The notes under the pieces: model-generated | Seen by the model: only the letters and a program-made list of their open reading frames with translations | The model's database searches: none | What the model was told of the DNA's origin: nothing | DNA from: Drosophila persimilis | Lineage: Eukaryota; Arthropoda; Insecta; Diptera; Drosophilidae | Reading direction: 5' to 3' | Assembly (NCBI RefSeq): GCF_003286085.1 | Contig: NW_020825365.1 | Location: forward strand, 310,001 to 374,000 | DNA: 64,000 bases | Shown: positions 13,769-23,874 of the stretch, in pieces | How positions within the stretch are numbered: the stretch's first letter is position 1 | How the letters are laid out: each line of letters opens with the position of its first letter | Translations under genes and position numbers: made by a program

Positions 13769-13797
13769 CAATGCAGTGCAGTGCAGTGCAGTGCAGC
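13769..13797. repeat. (CAGTG)n pentanucleotide array
   Basis: Five CAGTG units. Confidence 0.85.
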
Positions 13798-13976
13798 ACA
13801 CTATGCACTCTACCCCATCTACCACCTCTCTTTGCCTCCATTTCGCCCTCTATTTTCGTGTTGAGTGCACTGTCCAGCCCTCTCTTACTCGCTGTCGAGT
13901 GCCGTGAAGCGGCGTATACTTAATGCGTGTCCTATGAGCGATGACAACAAATGAAATGTCAAGCAACCAAACGAAT

Positions 13977-14012
13977 GGCTGACTGACTGACTGACTCACT
14001 GACTGACTGACT
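13977..14012. repeat. (CTGA)n tetranucleotide array
   Basis: Eight to nine CTGA units with one CTCA variant. Confidence 0.9.
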
Positions 14013-14946
14013 GTATAGCCTGTCCTTGAAAACTAAAACACAATTTGTTGCTCGAATACATTCCCCTTACCGAAACATGACCGAACAAACTTTTAATTAA
14101 GACATTTGCAGGACCAGAGAACCTCCGAAATATTAATTTACCAACAACTGCCGCAAACACGCACACACACTCAAGCGAATGCGAGTCCGAGTGGTGTGTG
14201 TGCGTGTGTGAAACTTGGGAAAACAAATTGAAACTCAAATAAATGTCTGGTCGAATGCAAAGTGCAATGCCAGAGACGTAAACAAATGCTGAATTGCTAC
14301 TAAAAAAGATGGAGCAGGAGGATAAAGGACGAGCAGGAGACCGAAGGAGGAGCACAAGGGGCAGAAGGGGCAGAAAGAGCAGGTAAAGCAGGAGGATTGA
14401 GTGCATGCTAATTGTTAGTTTTAAATATTGAAAATGGCTTAGATGAAGTTTTTGCTCTCGGCACTTGTTTCTTTACCTTTTGGCCATTAGAACCAATTTG
14501 TTGATGTCAGTCTCAAAATGATGTGAGCGGAAAACAAAAGAAATTTTTCTGGAAAAAGGAAAAATTACAAAAATTAAACTTTAAGCTGCTATCATGATGA
14601 AAAATGTTGAATATTGATTTAATTCCGAAAATACCATATCCATATCCATATCCGTGCTCGGGCATCGGGCATCGGACATCCAGCAGAGTTGCTCGCTGTC
14701 TATCTCGCTATCTCTCTTTTCCAGTGTCGCTCTCTCTCCCTCTCTCTCTTCCAGTGGCTTAACAGATGTGCACCTTCTCCCTTCCAGAATGGCTTCCCTT
14801 TATTCCCTCCTTTCTCCTCTCCCAGTTTGACTTATCAAATGTTCGCCCCATATCTCTCCCAGCGTTACTTAGCAGATGGTACCTAGCTCTCTAGGCTCTG
14901 AGGCTTAGCAGCTGCTGTCTCTCTGTCCGTCTCTCTCTTACAGTCT

Positions 14947-14952
14947 TTTATT
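14947..14952 (-). terminator. Candidate poly(A) signal of the SLC6 gene
   Basis: Read on the minus strand this is AATAAA, about 90 nt beyond the TAA stop codon at 15042-15044. Spacing and strand suit the cleavage/polyadenylation signal of the SLC6 transcript. No transcript evidence is available to confirm it. Confidence 0.55.
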
Positions 14953-15041
14953 AAGTACAATTCTCATGAATGAATGAAGATTACAAATGATTGTTAGAAG
15001 AATTACTATATAGAGTGACATAGACGATTCTTCCTCTCTCT

Positions 15042-17277
15042 TTAGCCGAAAATACGATCTCCCACGCTGTAGCAGAGCCAGCGATGTTGCTTCAGGCCTG
15101 CATGGGCAGCGGCAGCGACATCCTTCTGGTTGCGACGAAAATTCTGGTAGTCGATGAGCTGCTTGGAGTCCAGTGGTCCCCAATCGGAGTGGGGCTTGGC
15201 CGAGTTGCTGATGCGCCACTTGAGGGAGCCCTTTGGCTGCTTGTAATTTGCATGCCAGGCCCAATAGAACAGTTGGCCAATGATGAAGGCCGAGATGCTC
15301 CAGCCAAAGACTGCAATGAGGAGAGGAGAGGAATGTAGGTGGGAGGAGGGAGCAGGGAGTAGGAGAGGGAGAGCTGCTCTTACCACGATACGGCAGGGGA
15401 AACTCCTGTCCATTATAGCTCAAGGGACGCATTGTGAACAGCGTGTAGAACAGGATGACGGTCATTACCAAAGGCGTGACAATGGACCAGCAGATGCGAT
15501 AGTATTTCGAGGTCTTGATGTTCAACATGTACTCGGCATCCTGGCAGAGGCGTTTGGTTCCTGAAATGTAATACAAAAGTCAGCTGGATGTCGGTCAGAA
15601 GAAGGACACACCATAGATCCACCCACCGTAGATCCAACCCACGGTCACAAGCTCAAAGATAGCCGACACCAGGGACACAAAGGTCACGCCATGAAAGTCC
15701 AATAAGGTTATGATATGCTGACCCCCGGGAGTGATGTAAATGAGACCCACGATGAAGCCAACCAGCGAGAGGCCGACGACAATTAGCCAGAGCCTGGCGT
15801 TCACAAACCGATCCTTCAGAACGGTCATAATGCAGCTCACCATGCCCACATTGCTGCCCACGCCCAGCATGAAAAGCATGCCGAAGAAGAGCAGCGAGAA
15901 GATCTGCGGCATCATCTTGAACTTAGCAATTGCCTCCGGATACGAGATGAAGGCGAGGCCAGGTCCCGCCTTGACCACACTGCCAATGTCCTTGGTCCCC
16001 GATTCGTAGGCAAGGTTGCCCAGGATCCCGAATATAATCACGCCTGAGAGGAGGGACGTGAAGGTGTCCAATGTGGTCACGATATTCGCGTCCCTGTAGA
16101 CATTATGCCCGAAGCGATTGTACGAGGAGTACATGATGATCACCCCGAAGCAGACGGCCAGCGAAAAGAACACCTGAGTGACAGCATTGTACCACACCTC
16201 CGGCTCCAGCAGCTTGTCCCACTGCGGCGTCAGGAAGTACATGACTCCGTCGTAGGCCCCCGGCAGAGTGAGCGAGCGCACGAGCAGGATGAACATTACG
16301 GCGTAGGGGAACAGAGCCAGGACATACGATGCCTTGCCAGAGCTCTTCACGCCCCGTATGATTATCAACGTGACCGTCAGCCAGGAGAGAGCCAGCATCA
16401 GGGCCAGGCTGCCGCTGGGATAGCCAATGCCCTGCTCGGACAGCGATTGCGTCTCGTTCAGAACAATGCGCTGCAGGTAGAGCTGCGAGGAGGAGCTAAA
16501 GTTCCTCGAGAGCTGTCCGACGGGCGGCTGGTGTCCATCGCTGGCGGCACTCACACACCCATCGCCCCATTCCGGACGGCAGTAGCTCCATGGCAGCACC
16601 GCCGAGAAGGAGTCAAAGAAGTAGCGCAACGTCAGAGCCATTACCGAGGCATAGTATGTGGCCAAAACGCCCAAAGCCAAGAGCTGAGCATAGCCCACAC
16701 CTGCAAAACAAAGTGCGAAGAAGTGTCATCAATTCCATGGGTGGGCCGGAAGGCGAAGGGGAGGGTTAGAGGCTTACCCCTCATGAGGGGTGCAAAGTCA
16801 AAGACCTGCACAATGCCGCGACTGGAGAACTGCCCCAGCAGCATTTCCATGTAGTAAATGGGTTTGCCCACCACAAACAGAACCGTCAGATAGGGAACCA
16901 GGAAGGCGCCGCCCCCATTCTCGAGGGCCGTGAACGGAAAGCGCCAGACATTGCCCAGGCCCACGCTTAAAGCGATGCAGGACATAAGGAACTCCATGGA
17001 GCTGCCCCAATTGTCGCGTGACCCCAAGTCCAGCTCGAGATCCGGCTGCAGGGTCTCCATCTCCTCAGACGACGCCAATGCTAATGCCTTGGGCAGCATC
17101 GATGGCCTCAGCGGCCCTCGCTCGCCGCTCTGTAGGGGGTAGGGTGAGAGGAGGATACGATCAAAATTGGGATTGGGGATAAGCATAGGATTTTGGTATT
17201 CTGCTAACCGTGCTGGACTCCAGCTTGCAAACAGGGCTGCTGCTCGATGATGGGGTCTTCGCCTTCAAATCTCTCAT
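15042..17277 (-). CDS. SLC6-family insect nutrient amino acid transporter (five coding exons)
   Basis: Predicted sodium-coupled plasma-membrane amino acid transporter of 646 aa. Coding exons run 17277-17209, 17129-16778, 16700-15627, 15560-15384 and 15310-15042. All introns are GT-AG and the phases join without frame breaks. Family marks are the TM1 motif NVWRFP at about residues 83-88, GGGAFLVPY at 95-103, an extracellular loop 2 with NFSS and NETQ glycosylation sequons, TM6 [12 protein letters not shown], and WIYGTKR near TM11. SYPEA and the TM8 motif LGVGSN (LGLDSS in typical neurotransmitter carriers) point to the insect NAT branch rather than a GABA or monoamine carrier. The start is uncertain: ATG at 17277 gives a 23-residue first exon and is phase-compatible, but a second ATG lies at residue 34 in exon 2. 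From memory, a likely D. melanogaster relative is CG4476. Substrates cannot be read from the sequence. It is divergent to the SLC45 gene. Confidence 0.93.
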
Positions 17278-17289
17278 CGTAATGCGTTA
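17209..17289 (-). other. First coding exon of the SLC6 gene
   Basis: On the minus strand a pyrimidine-rich stretch ending in CCTAG precedes 17289, and the exon ends at 17209 before a GTTAGC donor, weaker than consensus. It includes 12 nt of leader and 69 nt of coding sequence (Ser-rich N-terminus). The acceptor implies at least one more upstream non-coding exon. A strong minus-strand donor (GG then GTAAGAG, exon end 17584) and an initiator-like TCAGTT at 17775-17770 make 17773-17584 a candidate, but this is inference. Confidence 0.6.
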
Positions 17290-17594
17290 CTAGGGTGGAG
17301 AAATACGAAGAAATACACAAAACAATATATTAAGATGAAATAAATAAAACCCGAAACCCAAACAAAAACTACAGCCAGAGCCAGCGACAGCGACAGCGAC
17401 ATTCGCAGACACTTCTCGAATTCAGAATTGGCGTCAGGCCTGGCCCCGCGCTCCAAATTGTTTGAATTGAAAACTGGCACAGGCACCAGCCAGCAATCCA
17501 GCTGATGCAATCATATAATATGATTTCAGCATGGAGCAGCGATTTATCCACAATTGAAAGCCAATGCCTCCCCTTTCTCTTACCCACCAACCGA

Positions 17595-17638
17595 TGCGGT
17601 GCGGTGCGGTGCGGTGCGGTGCGGTGCGGTGCGGTGCA
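17595..17638. repeat. (GCGGT)n pentanucleotide array
   Basis: About eight perfect GCGGT units. It would fall inside the candidate non-coding first exon of the minus-strand SLC6 gene, where it would be transcribed as (ACCGC)n. Confidence 0.95.
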
Positions 17639-20440
17639 GCACACTAACCTTTCAAGTATTTCTTGACTTGTATTAGATATACAGAGCTTATCAATTGGCA
17701 CCATGGACACAAAGCGCACAAAGAGTATTAGAACAACGTTCAACGGCGCTAAGAGCTCACACTTCCAACAACTGAGTTGTGGGAGTATGTATTGAGAAAG
17801 GAGTGCTGTATTCCTCTCTCTCGTATTCACAAAACTCAAACACTGCACCCGATCAAGAACCGTTCTTTGCGCGTTCCCTTTTGGGCTCGCGTTTATCTAA
17901 ACTTCTTTGCTATTCCTCTTTGGGAGCTATGGCTTGGGCTCGGGCTCTGGCTTATCTACTCCTTGGAATTCTAGATGTCACTATTCTCCACATTGATTTC
18001 TTTATCGCGGCAACGATCGGAGTCATCTGAACGGTATCAAGGAACGCTACTCCGCTTTTATTGCGGGCTCGGTGTCAGTCTGTCTGTCTGTCTGTCTGTC
18101 TTCTTCTCACTCTAAACTGTAGCCGTTGGCGCTCAAGTTTCGCTCAAAAGTGAGAGAAGCGGGAAAGAGCGTCTGGGGGAAGAGAGCGTTGTTGGGAGGC
18201 GAGCAACAATTTAATTGATTGAAAGCCCAAACCAAAGCGGATTTCGGCGGTCCGACCTCAGTTCTTGGATTCCTTTTTACTTATGATTTCTAAATTAAAC
18301 ATCACTTTTGGCAATGTTTCGGTTTTGAATGGAAATTATTAGACGGACAAATTTATTATGGCGATAATTGTCCACAAACATAGTTCAAGGCCATTAAATG
18401 AACAAACAAATTGAACCTTGAAAAAATGCAATTATATGATAATTCTGTGAAAATTAATAGCATTTTAGCAACTGCCCCAAAAGTAGGCAATGGATTCTCA
18501 TACAAAAATGCGCTTCGTTACCAGAATTTGATTCGAGTATGTTGCCTGCTTTTGGGCGTTCAGTTTAAATCAGCCACCTGTTTACACAACAAAACTACTT
18601 TGAACTCTCATAGGAAGATATATCCTCTCACCTCATTTTATTATTTCACTTATTTCAATATAGAAACAAAAAGTCGAGCGGAAATCCAAACATACATCTC
18701 AGTATTACAAACACTTCGGAAAATATGTTGCATACCTTTGGGCTGAAGTTAAAGGTTGGCTGTTACAGGAGACATCCATCTGCTGGGTGTGAAGTGATGT
18801 AGCAGACACCCTTTTATTTGCTGTTTCGGAATACGTTGCGACTGTTAATTAATTCAAAAACCATTTACTTAGATGCTCTCCTATAGAGATTAATCAGTCT
18901 TCCAGGGGGGGCACTCCGAGAAGCATGAATAGTTTGTCTTATCAAACGCCAGGAACTTTTATTTATGACCATCCGTTGCCGTGTGCTGTTCACTAAGTAA
19001 AAAAAAACAGCAAGATTTATGGAGATAAGCCCGCAAATGAGAAGGCTTGCTTATCAAACATGACATCCAACCAGACTGCAAGATAACCTTGTGAGCAATG
19101 ACGACAGTTTACGGCTCTGTTTTTTTTCTGCGCCAACATATGCAGATGTTGGAAAATCAGCCTAATACAAAAGATCTCACACCTCAGTGGACCCCCAACG
19201 AGAGCGAGAGTGGGACAGGTCAATGGACTCGCACTCGGAATCGGATTCGGCTGTTAAGCCTCTGCTATGCTCTGCGCTGCTCTGCGGTTGCTGCCTAAAC
19301 CACTTATTGGTACATCATTTTCTGTGCTTTATTTCTTGCTTGCCACAAAAAAAAACCACAAAACGCACTACAATCGAGTGGCAGGCGAATCGAAGAACTT
19401 GTCTTGGCCAAACGTCGCAGATTTGCGCTAATAGTTCATGTCAACTATCCATCAGGCCCACACAGCACATAACAAGCTAATGCAAAATTTCAACAAGCCG
19501 GCAGTACACACGATATATGAGAGATTCTGAGCAATATAAGCCCCGCCGCCACATAATGACAGAAAGACGAACAGATAAACAGACAGACAGCAAGTTGAAA
19601 AAATAAATAAAAGATGTATCATTCTATGCCATCGGCGCCGCAAAGCGAAACACACCGACATTTGCATCGAGACGAGGTGTGGGGTTACAAATATCCGAAA
19701 GTATAAACAAAATAGATTTGTTGTCTGAAATATGTATATTTAAAGATAAGCCAATATGGAAGATAAGCCCTGCTTCAGATGGCTACAGAACGCTACCAAA
19801 TCTCGAAATCTGCTAATGGATTCTAAATTCTAAATCAAACATGGACATAGCGGGGCTATCGCTATAGCATTTCCTATTCAGGTTTTCCCTTTGCCATCTG
19901 TTTGAATTACAATGATTCTTCAAAAATTTTAACGATCAGAGCAGTCATTGTCTGGGTTTTTGGCCATTTTCAATGCCAGAGATATAGTCGTACACCTCAA
20001 CACTCATGTGATCGATATGATATGACTGCCTGACTATTAAATCTTCATTTTCTGGCTATTATTAGTGCGCGCCGTTCCCTAATTCGATTCTCAAGTGCCG
20101 CCCAATCGATTGCTGCTGCTACTGCTGCTGCTGCTCTGATTTGACAAACGTCGTCCCGTTCATGGCTGATAAGGCAAAAAGTAAATAAAAAAACAAATAT
20201 ACTGAAACTGAAGAAGCGGTACTCGAAATCAAGTGGAATTTCCCCCCATAATCTAGGATTTGAGACACCCACAAAACAATGATATCGAGGCCACTGTGCG
20301 CGGGACTCGTGCGAACTATTCTCCACGAATGTTTTCAAACCTGTCGTTGTCGCCTGGAAAACTCGTTTCCAGAGATGTGTATGTTCCGTTCCTTGTTGTT
20401 GGACAACTGGATAAGTTGAGGCAAGGTGGAATAAGTTAGG

Positions 20441-20483
20441 TTACGGGTACGGGTACGGGTACGGGTACGGGTACGGGTACGGT
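20441..20483. repeat. (ACGGGT)n hexanucleotide array
   Basis: About seven near-perfect ACGGGT units about 520 bp upstream of the predicted SLC45 transcription start. Confidence 0.95.
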
Positions 20484-20855
20484 TAAGAGTAAGACATGTA
20501 CATACATATGTATGTTTAATAGAATATCAAAGCTGCTGCTGCTGCTGCTGTTGCTGCAGGGCTAGTGGCTGATCAAATGATATGAAATGTTTGCACAAGA
20601 TTCAAGAACCTTGCCTATGAATGAATTAACATAATTACACACGGACTGGGACTGGGACTGGGACTGGGACGACTGCCATGTCCGTCAATGGATTTGCATA
20701 AATAAAATTTAATGCAAATAATGATAGTAACAATATCTAAACAAATAATTGACAAGACGACAACGGTGGCTGCTCCTAAGACAAAGAAAGGAAAGGCTGA
20801 CCAAAGGCCCGACGATAAGGCGACGCGAGAGTCCCCCTCCACCATCACCCTCTTC

Positions 20856-20857
20856 GA

Positions 20858-20893
<36 letters not shown>

Positions 20894-20938
20894 CGGAGAG
20901 AGAGAGAGAGAGAGAGAGGCTGAGAGAGAGGCTGAGAG
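20856..20938. promoter_or_regulatory. (GA)n tract upstream of the SLC45 promoter
   Basis: About 80 bp of nearly continuous GAGAGA with a few interruptions, ending about 34 bp before the TATA box at 20972. GA tracts in Drosophila promoters are known binding sites for GAGA factor (Trl) and CLAMP and favour paused promoters. The tract is seen directly; factor binding is inferred from position. Confidence 0.6.
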
Positions 20939-20971
20939 CAGCAGAGAGCATAGCGAGTCATATGCTATCTA

Positions 20972-21033
20972 TATAAATTGGCTCCAGAGGCAGACCCAAT
21001 CAGTCGCACAGCGAACCAGAGCAGACCCGGATC
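20972..21033 (+). promoter_or_regulatory. TATA/Inr/DPE core promoter for the SLC45 leader
   Basis: TATAAA starts at 20972. An initiator TCAGTC places +1 (A) at 21002, 30 bp after the first T of the TATA box. GGATC at 21029-21033 sits exactly at +28 to +32 and matches the DPE consensus RGWYV. Three core elements at the correct Drosophila spacing make chance unlikely. Transcription would run on the plus strand toward the SLC45 coding exons 2.9 kb downstream. Assignment to that gene, rather than to an unrecognised transcript, is inference. Confidence 0.65.
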
Positions 21034-21968
21034 ACAGATCCACAGTTGCACAGAACTACAAGATCCACAGATCGTTTGCTGTCGTCACAAGTTCGTTTTT
21101 GAGGGTGGCCAAAAATAAAACCAAAGTCATCGACGCGACGGAAAAAACAACAGCCAAACAAAATAGAAAATTAGTTTTCTATTCCATTTTGGCATTTCTA
21201 TTTTTTCTTCGTGTGTTGCGTGTTGCGTGTTGCGTGTAGCGTGTGCAGTGTGTCCCGGAGCCAAACACACACATCTTTCATGTCTTGCCAAAATCCACGC
21301 AGCGTTCAGGCCATCATCGCGTACGACCAGGGGCAATGTCATCAGCACTTTAACAGCAGCCAGCGGAGATAAAAAATAACCAATCCTACTATATACATAT
21401 TTAGTATATATAGTATTGCAAATTTTAAGAATTAATAATAATAACGTCGCCAACGGGCCGAGAGCATAGCAGAACGTCATTTGAAGTGAAAACCGAGGAG
21501 GAAAAATTGATTTTGTTAGCCATCCGCAGAGCACAGCACAGTCACAGCCACAGCACTGCTCCTGCTCCTCCGCATGGGTAAAGTTATGAGAGTGAATTCG
21601 TTGTCACCACCGCCCGCCCGACACAACTGCCCCAACTGCCACTCCCTCGTGCAGAAAGAGCAGCAGAAACAATCGAAATTGAAAACAAAAACAAAAATCG
21701 AAATTTATTTTATGTTCAACAATTTGTGCAAGCGAAAAACTTTAACGGATTATCATTTATTGACACTAAAACAACAAAACAAGGCGGAAAGTGAGTAAAA
21801 AAAAGAAGAAGAAAACGCAGTGATCGTAAAGAGCAAAACCAAATATAAACCTATAACAGTAGAATACATATATGTATATAACCCATATCGAAATCTATAA
21901 AGCATTCAATACCTTATTATTTTTGAGATCAAGGCAGGACTAGTGCCAAGGATAAGCGTAACAAAAAG
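21002..21968 (+). other. Slc45-1: Candidate 5' untranslated first exon(s) of the SLC45 gene
   Basis: The stretch downstream of the core promoter ends at one of two plausible donors: AAA|GTGAGT with exon end 21790, or AAAAAG|GTGAGTAC with exon end 21968. Either could splice to the acceptor at 23855/23858 just before the coding ATG. The leader contains several upstream ATGs. The longest upstream ORF runs 21574-21798 and would cross the first donor out of frame with the transporter. No transcript data support the exact structure. Confidence 0.45.
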
Positions 21969-23858
21969 GTGAGTACGAGTAATTCAAGCGAATAAAACGC
22001 AGTTACATGAAAAGTTCAATGAATAAAGTGGCGGAAAGAAACTTTCAACAGACTGAAGAAATTTTCTTAGAATTGACTCCCACCATTATACGGGAAAAGC
22101 TATCAAAATTAATGACTGGTTTCATGTTTGGGCCCAATAAAACGATCAATTACACCCTTAATAACCCTCTCACATACCTTCTCCCCACCCATACGATAGG
22201 GAGGGCGCACGCCCACATCACAACCGACGGACGACGACAGACGGTAGACGGCAGACAACAATCAAGTGATATGCATTTTAAGCAGCACTTTAATAAACAT
22301 GTTAATTACAACAAACTGTATAATTACCGCATTTGTGGCGATAATCAAACACACAAAAAAACACTAAAAACAACGGAATATTATCCAGATGATTATCCAG
22401 CCGAAGATGTGTGAATTTTGTATTTTGGTTTTGCATTGTGTTGTGAGCATTAAAAAAGGCAAAAACTATTTCCTCAAAGCCCCCGGAATAACCTTGACCC
22501 CATTTTTCGGGGGAATGATTCATCTACGGAATCGGCTTCTTATCAGGTGACTTCCTAATAGTAACAGGCCTTATTAATGTCTACGCATGAGGTATCAGCA
22601 TCAAGCATTAGGCATCACTTAATATTGAAATATGTTCAGCTCGATTCAAGTTTTTCTGCGTATGTTTTTTGGCTGCTTCTTTAATTCATACATGTATTGA
22701 CCTAGTCTCAAAAGATTTGATTACGATTCGTATATGTAGTTTGTGGCTTAATGAATATTCAGTGACGAAAAATTCGCCGGTCATCTAACCCGGGGCTAGA
22801 GACAAAGAGAGCGAGTGTGGTTCAAGTAGATTCCAATTCCAGTACACTGTTTCCCAGTACCCAGATATCATTCCGCACCCACCCCCACACATGACCTGGC
22901 AACTCGTCTCAATTATTGTTGAAGATATGTCTCTTTAGTGGGATAGATCGCTAAATTTATTCCAGCTTTTATTGTTATTATTATTATTCGCACACACACG
23001 TACAATATAAGAGCTGATAAGTTTAGCACGACACAAGATTTGGTCAATGGCTCAAAGACAGACAGAGCCCTCGGAGAGAAGCCCAGAGACCTCACAGAGA
23101 CCTCACAGAGACCTCTGAGACGAGGCCCAGACTCAGTTGCGATTTGGACACGCGACGTTTTGGATAGGTTTTTCGTGTCGCGGCTACATCTGATCAGTTA
23201 AAGATCAGTTTACTTAACGATATATGTACATATCTACAGAGTAATTGAATTCTATAAATTGTCTCCTTGTTAGCGAAAGTGTTCGCTTGGAATTATACAA
23301 AAATGTGGCTAATTGTAAAGTTCAAACAGAAGTGAATTACAAAAAACAGAAGAGACAGAAAGACATATCCATAAATTGAGATAATTGGGAGCTAAGAGCA
23401 AAGGTGAGCATTCTCCCTGGAAAGGGGGTTTCGATTGGGGTTCTGTGGCAGTGATTGCTGTGATTGCATTTTGTTTATTGTTATTAACAAATAAACCCGA
23501 AGGAGAGATAATTTTCATTACTTTTTCGAGCCAATCGCAAGGCAAGTGACACAAAAATGAACAGACAGACAATGGATGGACCTCGGTTGCAATTGAATCG
23601 AAATTGATTTTTCGCTGGCCGCCGCGTAGCTCAATTAATCAGAAATCTTTGACGCGAGCTTCTGCGACGTGCCGCTCCAGATGTTTCCATTATAATTCAA
23701 TTCAACGTTTTCTGTATGTTTTGTTTTGTTTTGTTTTGTTTTCTTCGTGCGATGGAAAAACGGCACGATGTTGTTGTTCTCTTGGCACATTTTGTGCAGC
23801 TAATTACAAGATTGAGATACAGAAATTAAGTAATTAATCGAACACTCTCCCACAGCAG
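21969..23858 (+). other. Presumed leader intron of the SLC45 gene
   Basis: This stretch lies between the candidate leader exon and the acceptor CACAGCAG immediately before the first coding exon. It has no recognisable coding exon. A possible alternative first exon ends at 23403 with AAG|GTGAGC. Initiator-like TCAGTT motifs at 23194 and 23205 would be its starts, but no TATA or DPE is seen. A (TTTTG)n run lies at 23717-23742. A 135-codon open frame at 22007-22414 is unrecognised. Confidence 0.4.
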
Positions 23859-23874
23859 GTTTTCCTTTTCTAAA

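Larger units (their letters stand above)
1..14940. other. Gene-poor, microsatellite-rich non-coding region
   Basis: I see no supportable coding exon here. Open frames are short, mostly low-complexity (Cys, Ser, Leu or Gln runs over CTG, CT and GT tracts), and match no family I recognise. The stretch is made of unique AT-rich DNA, for example 8000-8900, interspersed with CTG, CA, GA and pentamer or hexamer microsatellites that are listed separately where clear. It lies downstream of the minus-strand SLC6 gene and could be intergenic DNA or an intron of a gene extending off the left edge; the sequence does not decide between these. Confidence 0.6.
17290..20855. other. Intergenic region between divergent transporter genes
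   Basis: Apart from the possible upstream exon of the SLC6 gene near 17.6-17.8 kb, I see no coding exon. The DNA is AT-rich unique sequence with short repeats: (TGTC)n at 18077-18102, (ACGGGT)n at 20441-20483, (CTG)n at 20528-20557 and (GGGACT)n at about 20644-20670. A 107-codon open frame from an ATG at 18426 is unrecognised and not supported. Confidence 0.6.

Noticed and set aside
16105-16854. 249-codon plus-strand frame
   Set aside because: Antisense shadow of the SLC6 coding exons.
18411-18746. 111-codon plus-strand frame between the two transporters
   Set aside because: AT-rich, unrecognised and with no promoter or splice context; the first ATG is internal (18426). Could be chance.
22007-22414. 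135-codon plus-strand frame starting with ATG
   Set aside because: Lies in the presumed SLC45 leader intron, with composition like surrounding AT-rich DNA and no family motif. Conservation analysis could revive it.
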